Shown here: in pieces, positions 6,462-11,739 of the stretch
How the letters are laid out: each line of letters opens with the position of its first letter
Numbering within the stretch: position 1 is the stretch's first letter
Assembly: GCA_946479125.1 (NCBI GenBank)
Contig: CAMLET010000046.1
Location: 1 to 11,739, forward strand
DNA: 11,739 bases
Reading direction: 5' to 3'
Origin: an uncultured Flavobacteriales bacterium
GTDB taxonomy: Bacteria > Bacteroidota > Bacteroidia > Flavobacteriales > Crocinitomicaceae
The notes under the pieces: generated by a model
Told to the model about the DNA's origin: nothing
The model's database searches: none
Seen by the model: only the letters and a program-made list of their open reading frames with translations
Program-made: the position numbers and the translations under genes

Positions 6462-7748
6462 ATGAGTACGGCGGTTACTTCACAAGATAAACCACAGGTT
6501 TCTAAAATTGCAGAAAACATCATTGGTTCTGAAATTATCAAGTTAGCAGCGGAGGTTAATGAGAAGATCAAACAAGGTGAGAAGATCTACAATATGACTA
6601 TTGGTGATTTCAATCCAAAGGTTTTCCCAATTCCTGCGGCCTTGAAACAAGCGATTATTGATGAGTATACGAAAGACCAAACCAATTATCCGGCAGCTGA
6701 CGGAATGTTGGAATTGCGTCAGGCCGTTTCGAAATTATTGAAGGAGAGAGGTGAATTGAATTATGCGCCCGACGAAATTGTGGTAACTGGTGGGGCTCGT
6801 CCGGCAATTTATACGATTTTCCGTGCTTTGGTTGATGAAGGCGACATAGTGGTTTTCCCAACACCGTCATGGAATAATAATCATTATACATATTTGAACA
6901 ACGCCAAAGCGGTAATTGTTGAAACAAGTCCTGAAAATAAGTTCATGCCAACTGCGGCAGAAATTGCACCTTATATTTCGTCAGCAAATTTGTTGGCACT
7001 TTGTTCACCGTTGAATCCAACCGGAACTGTTTTCAAGAAATCGGATCTGGAAGCTATTTGTGATTTAGTGCTGGAAGAGAACAAAAAACGCGAATTAACC
7101 GGAGTAAAACCACTTTATGTCATGTACGACCAAATTTACTGGGCATTGACATTGGGTGATACAGAACATTACAATCCGGTGACTTTACGCCCGGAAATGA
7201 AACCGTATACGCTTTTCGTTGATGGAGTTTCAAAGTCTCTTGCTGCAACCGGAGTTCGTGTGGGTTGGACAATGGGTCCAAAACCAATTATGGATAAAGT
7301 GAAGTCGATTTTAACCCACGTGGGAGCTTGGGCGCCAAAGGCAGAACAATTGGCAGTTGCTACATTCCTGAACGACCTAACAGCATACGATCAGTTTTTG
7401 GATAACATTAAAAACGAGATCTCATTACGACTGAATGGTTTTTACGATGGTTTTCAATCATTGAAGAATGAAGGTCATGGTGTGGATGCCATTGCTCCTG
7501 AAGCGGCAATTTATCTTACCGTTAAGTTCGATTTGATTGGGAAAATTTGGAATGGAAATGTTTTGCAATCAACACCAGATGTAACAAAATTTATTCTCGA
7601 CGAAGCAAAATTGGCCATTGTACCTTTCTATGCGTTTGGTGCTTCAACAGATTCAACCTGGTACCGTTTATCAGTTGGAACATGTAGCGTTGCCGATGTT
7701 GCCGATGCGGTTGCAAGTTTACGTTCAGCATTACAAAAATTGGCGTAG
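6462..7748 (+). CDS. PLP-dependent class I/II aminotransferase (aspartate aminotransferase-like)
   Basis: This 428-residue protein is full length for a fold-type I aminotransferase. It has the expected landmarks: VTGGARPAI at 108-116 for phosphate binding, the CSPLNPTG loop with Asn185, and MYDQIYWAL with Asp223 (contacting the pyridine nitrogen) and Tyr226. The Schiff-base Lys258 lies in VDGVSKSLAATG, followed by the phosphate-binding Arg266 in GVRVGW. The C-terminal substrate-carboxylate Arg402 lies in WYRLSVG. It should transfer the amino group of an amino acid to a 2-oxo acid in the cytoplasm. The exact donor cannot be read from motifs, and aspartate/aromatic or alanine specificity are all possible. 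The ATG at 6462 fits the family N-terminus. The TAG stop (7746-7748) lies within a dispersed palindrome. It is divergent from the lipase and ends at its own terminator. Confidence 0.9.
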   Translation: MSTAVTSQDKPQVSKIAENIIGSEIIKLAAEVNEKIKQGEKIYNMTIGDFNPKVFPIPAALKQAIIDEYTKDQTNYPAADGMLELRQAVSKLLKERGELNYAPDEIVVTGGARPAIYTIFRALVDEGDIVVFPTPSWNNNHYTYLNNAKAVIVETSPENKFMPTAAEIAPYISSANLLALCSPLNPTGTVFKKSDLEAICDLVLEENKKRELTGVKPLYVMYDQIYWALTLGDTEHYNPVTLRPEMKPYTLFVDGVSKSLAATGVRVGWTMGPKPIMDKVKSILTHVGAWAPKAEQLAVATFLNDLTAYDQFLDNIKNEISLRLNGFYDGFQSLKNEGHGVDAIAPEAAIYLTVKFDLIGKIWNGNVLQSTPDVTKFILDEAKLAIVPFYAFGASTDSTWYRLSVGTCSVADVADAVASLRSALQKLA

Positions 7749-7770
7749 GGGCGAATCATCATTCGCCCGT
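7745..7770. repeat. REP-like palindrome overlapping the aminotransferase stop codon
   Basis: GGGCGAAT (7749-7756) pairs perfectly with ATTCGCCC (7761-7768) around the 4-base loop CATC. The outer GTAG at 7745-7748 contains the TAG stop codon. Another copy lies at 8872-8899 with loop CATT. The short GTAGGGGCGAAT...ATTCGCCC form is a widespread type of dispersed intergenic palindrome in Bacteroidota, by recollection. No U-tract follows, and the true terminator lies 33 bases further on. Confidence 0.75.
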
Positions 7771-7800
7771 ATGATATTTTTGTAAAAATTTTTCAATATG

Positions 7801-7826
7801 AAACCCCAGCATTTACTGGGGTTTTT
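7801..7826 (+). terminator. Rho-independent terminator of the aminotransferase gene
   Basis: AAACCCCAG (7801-7809) pairs with CTGGGGTTT (7816-7824) around the 6-base loop CATTTA. T residues run to 7826, with a further T-rich stretch at 7829-7836. This is a strong textbook structure and shows that the beta-barrel gene downstream needs its own promoter. Confidence 0.9.
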
Positions 7827-7918
7827 AATTTTTTTTCATTTCTGCTGTAACAAAATTGTATCTGTTGGGTCATACATTCAAAAGCGCTTGTTTTAATAGA
7901 CACGTAAAATTGAAAGTC

Positions 7919-8734
7919 ATGAAACGATTAATACTAGGAATTGGAGCATTGTTATTAGGAACAGCTTCATTCGCACAAGAAGAACCAGATACAACACGAA
8001 TGACCATTGGAGGTAAAGAGATAATTATCATTACACCAAAAGGAGCGGATGTTGAGGTTGTTGAAGGAGCAGATACAATTGATGCAGCCCCAACTGATGA
8101 AGAATGGGATGAAATTAAAGCACATTGGGGCGGATTGGAATTTGGACCAACCATTTTGATGAACGATAATTTCCAGTCAAGTTTTCCAGATCATCCTTAT
8201 TGGGAAAACGATCCGGCAAGTTCTTTTGCATGGAACCTGAACTTTGCAGAACATAAGTTTAGTTTATACAAAAACTACGTTGGTGTAACAGTTGGTTTAG
8301 GAGTAAACTGGACTCAAATTGGAATGCGTCAATACCGTTTAACACATACGGCTGATACATTATTCGGAACATACGATTCACTTGTTCAGTACGATAAAAA
8401 CAAATTGACAGGAATTTATGTAACAGCACCTTTGATGTTCGAATTCTGTTCAAACGGAGATGGTGACGATAACGGATTCTACTTGGCTGCCGGAGTAATT
8501 GGTGGTGTAAGAATTGGATCAAACACAAAATTCCTGGTTGAAGATGAAAACGATGAATTGCGTGGAAAATCAAAAGGATCTTATGGTTTGAACGCTTTCA
8601 GAGCTGACGCTACAGTTCGCTTAGGATACAGAGGAGTTGGACTTTTCGCTAACTACGGATTGATTCCACTTTTCGACACAGACAAAACAGTTGCAGTACA
8701 TCCGTTAACATTCGGAATGTCTTTCAACTTCTAA
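7919..8734 (+). CDS. Outer-membrane beta-barrel protein (PorT-like/OMP_b-brl type)
   Basis: Started at ATG 7919, the 272-residue protein has a clear signal peptide (MKRLILGIGALLLGTASFAQ). An in-frame upstream start at 7856 would place 21 unrelated residues before it and is unlikely. After cleavage comes an acidic, probably periplasmic segment (about residues 21-65) with 'TRMTIGGKEIIIIT', a motif I associate with a Bacteroidota barrel family. From about residue 68 the chain shows alternating hydrophobic and aromatic strands: LEFGPTILM, YVGVTVGLGVNW, IYVTAPLMFEF, FYLAAGVIGGVRIG, ADATVRLGYRGVGLFANYG. It ends in SFNF, a terminal Phe typical of barrels inserted by the BAM machinery. An estimated eight strands would make a small barrel rather than a porin. 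It is transcribed alone, between two terminators and two REP-like palindromes. Function is unknown. Confidence 0.8.
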   Translation: MKRLILGIGALLLGTASFAQEEPDTTRMTIGGKEIIIITPKGADVEVVEGADTIDAAPTDEEWDEIKAHWGGLEFGPTILMNDNFQSSFPDHPYWENDPASSFAWNLNFAEHKFSLYKNYVGVTVGLGVNWTQIGMRQYRLTHTADTLFGTYDSLVQYDKNKLTGIYVTAPLMFEFCSNGDGDDNGFYLAAGVIGGVRIGSNTKFLVEDENDELRGKSKGSYGLNAFRADATVRLGYRGVGLFANYGLIPLFDTDKTVAVHPLTFGMSFNF

Positions 8735-8799
8735 AAAGAACTTTTCTTTTCATAATAAATATAGTTAGGTTAATACATCGCATAAGTAACAAAGGCAGA

Positions 8800-8829
8800 A
8801 GAGGATTCAGAAATGGATCCTCTTTTTTT
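8800..8829 (+). terminator. Rho-independent terminator of the beta-barrel gene
   Basis: AGAGGATTC (8800-8808) pairs with GGATCCTCT (8815-8823), with one T-G wobble, around the loop AGAAAT. Seven T residues follow at 8823-8829. It lies 66 bases after the stop codon of the beta-barrel gene. The stretch between them is AT-rich and shows nothing else. Confidence 0.85.
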
Positions 8830-8871
8830 ATCATACTGTGCTGAATAATGAAATTTGAAATAAAAACTACA

Positions 8872-8899
8872 GTAAGGGCGAATCATTATTCGCCCCTAC
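8872..8899. repeat. REP-like palindrome, second GGGCGAAT/ATTCGCCC copy
   Basis: GTAAGGGCGAAT (8872-8883) pairs with ATTCGCCCCTAC (8888-8899) around CATT, with a single mismatch in 12 bp. The 8-bp core is identical to the copy at 7745-7770. The element lies between the beta-barrel terminator and the sensor gene. No U-tract is present, so a terminator role is unlikely. Confidence 0.75.
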
Positions 8900-8948
8900 A
8901 CCGTTTTGTTTCGATATGTTTCTCCTAAAAAACTCTTTTCTAACGAAA

Positions 8949-8984
8949 TTGCAATACTCCTAAACTTTTGTTTTGCTACTTTTG
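8949..8984 (+). promoter_or_regulatory. Candidate promoter of the sensor gene
   Basis: TACTTTTG at 8977-8984 matches all fixed positions of the -7 consensus TAnnTTTG. A TTG at 8949-8951 lies 25 bases upstream, slightly too far for a standard -33 element. If real, transcription would begin near 8990. The ATG at 8990 would then be leaderless, or the ATG at 9005 would have a leader of about 15 bases. It also argues against the TTG start at 8906. Confidence 0.4.
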
Positions 8985-8989
8985 ACAAT

Positions 8990-10915
8990 ATGAGATTGGC
9001 GACCATGCGATATCTGGGATTCGGACTTTTATTTCTGATGTTCAATAGTGCTTATGCACAAAAGAACTGTTCGTGCGAAACCATGGACAAGTTTGTTACT
9101 GAGCGCGATTTGGACTCTTTGAAAGAATACAAGGAAGAATCGTTGAAAATTCAGGCATGGCGTTTCTTAAAACTACCGTCGCTGCGTTGCAAGGCTTATG
9201 GAAATGAGCTGTTGGCGCAATACTATATTCAGCAGGAAAACTATCCAAAGGCGCTAATTCAACTGAAGGCGGAAGAGAAAAAACTCGATAGTTTGGGGTG
9301 TTCCAAAAGCGGACCATCTTCGAAGTATCTTGAGTTTTATATAACTACTGCGGATTACCTCTTACACATTGGCGAATACCAAAAGGCTGTTGATCTACTC
9401 AAAAAGAACCTGACTTCTATCCGAAAATCGGGAAATAGTAATTACGATTCCAAAACCTTGATTCTGCTTTCAACAGCGTATTCTAAGCTCAAGGATGAGA
9501 AGAACTCGCTTAGTTCAATTACAACTGCATATGATGTGGTTTACAAAAGTCCGGATGGAATTTCAAAAGCTGATAATTTGTTCCGTTTGTCTTACCGATA
9601 TTATCATCATTTTATCATTTCTAAGCGAGAAGCTTATCTGGACAGCAGTATCAATATTGCCAATTTTGGATTGAGCCTTTCGAAGCGCTATAAGTATAAA
9701 GATGGATTGATGCAGGGCTATAATTTGTTAGAGAATAAAGCCTACCACCAGCGCAATTTCCGTGTGGCAATTATGTATCTCGATAGCGCTTTAGCTGCTA
9801 CAAATCCAAACGTTAATTACAACGACAGAGAAGGGATTTTTTCGGATAAGGCAGATATTTACATGCAGCTCAAGAAATTTTCGAAGGCTTATGAATGTGC
9901 AGATTCGAGTTTGTTCTACGCTTTAAAACTAAGCAATCCTTATCGCGTTCAGGCTGCTTTGGATTTGGTTTACAATACTTCTAAATTGAGTGGTGATTAC
10001 GAGCGCGCGCTTACGGTGTTTGAAGATCTCACTAAAATGCAGGATAGCATTGTGAAACTGCAAACTTCTCTTTATAGCAACCTGGAGGATGAATACCATC
10101 GTGTTCAATCGGAAAAATCGGAAAAAACAGAAGAACTTTACAAGCAGGATAAGCAATTACTTCATCAACAGGAGGAAATTGGAAACCTGAAGGAGAAACT
10201 AATTCTTGTTGGTATAATCATCTTCGCGTTAATGGCGTTTTATATGATCATGGTTTTCCGCCAAAAGTCCATTAAACAGCGTCAAAAGCAGCTGGAAACG
10301 GAAAACAGATTCAATCGTTCGAGAATAAATCCTGATTTTATTTACGGGGCACTTCAATCACTGCAAACTTCGAAAGGAAGTCAGTTGAACGAAAAGGATC
10401 TGGCGGCATTCTCTAAGTTGATGAAGCGAATGGTGGAAAGTGCCAATACGGCCTTTTTCACCTTAGATAAAGAGTTGGAATTTGTGCAGTTGTATTTGGA
10501 TATTCAACGACAAAAAACGGGTAATAAATTCAGCTATCAATTCGATATTGATGAAAATCTGGATTTGACTGACTTATGCATTCCAACAATGATGATCCAA
10601 CCGTTTTTGGAATATTCCATTGAAAATGGTTTCCGTAAAATTGCCTACGAAGGACAAATTGTTGTTCGAATGGTGGTTACACCAAATCAGGAATTGTTCG
10701 TTGAAATTCAGGACAACGGTTTAGGACTAAAAGCTCAGGATTTTATTCGCGCTAATCAAATGATCATCGACCGAATGAACATGTTGAATAGAATCAACAA
10801 TTCATCGCATTCCTTCCTTGTTCGTGAACGACAAGTAGGAGGTATGCAAGTGGATATTTATCTTCCACTGATTTCGATTCAGACAGCAGAGAAAATGCTT
10901 AGTGAGGATGAATAG
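8990..10915 (+). CDS. TPR-containing LytS/YehU-type sensor protein, probable histidine pseudokinase
   Basis: This 641-residue protein is counted from ATG 8990; ATG 9005 is an equally good start, while the in-frame TTG at 8906 lies before the promoter-like site. Order: signal peptide (about 1-24, ending SAYAQ); periplasmic TPR-like helical repeats at about 50-350 (for example ENYPKALIQL, GEYQKAVDLLKKNL, KKFSKAYECADSSL, GDYERALTVF); a Glu/Lys/Gln-rich coiled coil; one membrane helix at about 404-424 (LILVGIIIFALMAFYMIMVF); then a His_kinase domain and a GHKL-type ATPase domain. Family members carry INPHF with the phosphorylated His. Here it is INPDF (Asp449). The N-box, usually 'QPfvENAi.HG', reads QPFLEYSIENG, with Tyr542 in place of the Mg-binding Asn. 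The G1 box DNGLG (575-579) is kept. The domain is otherwise intact. It probably senses a periplasmic signal but should not autophosphorylate by the usual route. No response regulator is adjacent. Confidence 0.85.
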   Translation: MRLATMRYLGFGLLFLMFNSAYAQKNCSCETMDKFVTERDLDSLKEYKEESLKIQAWRFLKLPSLRCKAYGNELLAQYYIQQENYPKALIQLKAEEKKLDSLGCSKSGPSSKYLEFYITTADYLLHIGEYQKAVDLLKKNLTSIRKSGNSNYDSKTLILLSTAYSKLKDEKNSLSSITTAYDVVYKSPDGISKADNLFRLSYRYYHHFIISKREAYLDSSINIANFGLSLSKRYKYKDGLMQGYNLLENKAYHQRNFRVAIMYLDSALAATNPNVNYNDREGIFSDKADIYMQLKKFSKAYECADSSLFYALKLSNPYRVQAALDLVYNTSKLSGDYERALTVFEDLTKMQDSIVKLQTSLYSNLEDEYHRVQSEKSEKTEELYKQDKQLLHQQEEIGNLKEKLILVGIIIFALMAFYMIMVFRQKSIKQRQKQLETENRFNRSRINPDFIYGALQSLQTSKGSQLNEKDLAAFSKLMKRMVESANTAFFTLDKELEFVQLYLDIQRQKTGNKFSYQFDIDENLDLTDLCIPTMMIQPFLEYSIENGFRKIAYEGQIVVRMVVTPNQELFVEIQDNGLGLKAQDFIRANQMIIDRMNMLNRINNSSHSFLVRERQVGGMQVDIYLPLISIQTAEKMLSEDE

Positions 10916-10936
10916 CTTGGGATGGTGATGATGGCT

Positions 10937-10984
10937 CAGACGCGCATCTTCCGCCGCGGCGGACTCGATGACCAATTGCGTCTG
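10937..10984. repeat. Dispersed palindromic repeat at the sensor/ppk1 convergent junction
   Basis: The core TCCGCCGCGGCGGA (10950-10963) is a perfect 14-bp palindrome. It is enclosed by an outer perfect inverted repeat, CAGACGC (10937-10943) with GCGTCTG (10978-10984). Positions 10945-10973 match 3354-3382 at 27 of 29 bases. It occupies most of the 75-base gap between two convergent stop codons. No U-tract follows on either strand, yet it is the only strong structure available to end either transcript. Confidence 0.7.
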
Positions 10985-10990
10985 TTCGTA

Positions 10991-11739
10991 TTATAAGCTC
11001 CAATAATGTTTCTGAAGTAGTACCTGAGCGCGTTTTTCTTCGCCGTCGGTCTTCTTGTACTTATTGCTGAGTTTCTTGTCTACAATACGCGCTTTTACGT
11101 TATCTGACCATTGCAGTGTAAAGATATTGTCGATTTGATCCTGAATATGCTTGGCATAAATGGGAACTCCGACTTCAATTCTCTTATCCATATTCCGTTC
11201 CATCCAGTCGGCTGAACTGATAAAATAGGTTGGATTACCGGCATTCCCGAACTTCATAAAGCGGCTATGTTCCAAGAAGCGATCGACAATACTTATGGCT
11301 TCAATGTTTTCGCTTTTATTCTTCATTCCGGGAATCAGGCAGCAAACTCCACGAACAATCAATCGGATTTTTACTCCAGCGTTCGAAGCGTCGTACAATT
11401 TATGGATCAGCTTTGCGTCAACAAGATTATTCACTTTAAGATCAATGAAAGCCTCTTTTCCTTGCTTTGCGTGTTTTATTTCGTTTTGAATGAGAGCTGT
11501 TATTTTACGTCGGGCATTTAATGGCGAAACGTGCAATTGATTAAAGTTGAAATTGTGAAGTGCATGCTCCATTAAGTGGAACACCTGTGTGACTTCATTT
11601 CCAATACTTCTATCAGCAGTTAAAAGTCCAAGATCTGTATAAATTCCGGCAGTTCTTTCATTAAAGTTCCCCGTTCCAATGTAAGAAATCAGCTGTCGTT
11701 TTTTCTCTGAAACGCGTTCAATTTGCACCAGTTTACTAT
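10991..11739 (-). CDS. ppk1: Polyphosphate kinase 1, C-terminal part (5' end outside window)
   Basis: The minus-strand frame is open from the right edge to TAA 10991-10993, giving 248 complete codons before the stop, about a third of a usual PPK1 of roughly 690 residues. PPK1 reversibly moves the terminal phosphate of ATP onto polyphosphate through a phospho-His. Visible signatures are YIGTGNFNERTAGIYTDLGL (C1 domain) and, in the C2 domain, IRLIVRGVCCLIPG, IVDRFLEHSRFMKFG (its His corresponds to the second essential His of the E. coli enzyme) and SADWMERNMDKRIEVGVPI. The frame begins ...SKLVQIER. In this family the primary phosphorylated His normally comes just before such an 'S/AK' pair, so its codon would fall at the window edge (only its last two bases, AT, are present, compatible with CAT). 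The protein is cytoplasmic or membrane-associated. It is convergent with the sensor gene and has no other visible operon partner. Confidence 0.92.
   Translation of the reverse strand, partial: SKLVQIERVSEKKRQLISYIGTGNFNERTAGIYTDLGLLTADRSIGNEVTQVFHLMEHALHNFNFNQLHVSPLNARRKITALIQNEIKHAKQGKEAFIDLKVNNLVDAKLIHKLYDASNAGVKIRLIVRGVCCLIPGMKNKSENIEAISIVDRFLEHSRFMKFGNAGNPTYFISSADWMERNMDKRIEVGVPIYAKHIQDQIDNIFTLQWSDNVKARIVDKKLSNKYKKTDGEEKRAQVLLQKHYWSL

Noticed and set aside
6389..6571. A 60-codon minus-strand frame over the start of the aminotransferase gene
   Set aside because: It overlaps a well-supported gene and the divergent promoter gap. It has no family features and reads as an antisense shadow.
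8906..8989. N-terminal extension of the sensor from a TTG at 8906
   Set aside because: The extension precedes a perfect -7 promoter match and would put 28 residues before an otherwise well-placed signal peptide. It also starts 7 bases after a palindromic repeat.
1..11739. CRISPR array, phage genes, transposase, tRNA or rRNA, or a new defence system
   Set aside because: Nothing in the window supports these. The repeats seen are single palindromes at gene ends rather than spaced arrays, and every long frame is accounted for by housekeeping, surface or sensor-type genes.

Overview
The window looks like a stretch of chromosome from a low-GC member of the Bacteroidota, most likely the Flavobacteriales. 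The evidence is protein style: Sec signal peptides ending in FAQ, FGQ or FSQ, WG-repeat and MORN-repeat secreted proteins, an outer-membrane barrel ending in Phe, and a TPR-bearing LytS-type sensor protein. Matches to the Bacteroidota -7 promoter element TAnnTTTG, A-rich leaders without Shine-Dalgarno sites, and short GC-rich dispersed palindromes in AT-rich intergenic DNA point the same way. I cannot name the genus from sequence alone.

Layout. Positions 1-1802 carry a same-strand cassette: the 3' end of an ArsR-type regulator, an AHSA1/SRPBCC protein, a small DoxX-like membrane protein and a YdeI/DUF1801 protein whose ATG overlaps the preceding TGA. A promoter-like sequence then precedes a secreted WG-repeat protein (1864-3141), which ends at a strong terminator. 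Convergent to it on the minus strand is a secreted MORN-repeat protein (3440-5146). Upstream of that, also on the minus strand, is a secreted class 3 lipase (5238-6319) broken by an apparent one-base frameshift. Divergent from the lipase is a class I/II aminotransferase (6462-7748). It is followed by a terminator, an outer-membrane beta-barrel gene (7919-8734), a second terminator, and a TPR/transmembrane/LytS-like sensor (8990-10915). Convergent with the sensor, and running off the right edge, is the C-terminal third of polyphosphate kinase 1.

Most genes appear to be independent transcription units with their own terminators or promoters. Only the ArsR-AHSA1-DoxX-YdeI set reads as an operon. 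I see no phage, transposase, CRISPR array, RNA gene or defence locus.

The parts most worth a second look are these. The sensor has lost both the phospho-acceptor His (INPDF instead of INPHF) and the N-box Asn, so it may be a pseudokinase. The lipase frameshift is well localised. At least two families of dispersed palindromes occur at gene ends. One GC-rich palindrome sits at both convergent junctions. A second, GGGCG...CGCCC type brackets the beta-barrel gene and supplies the aminotransferase stop codon.
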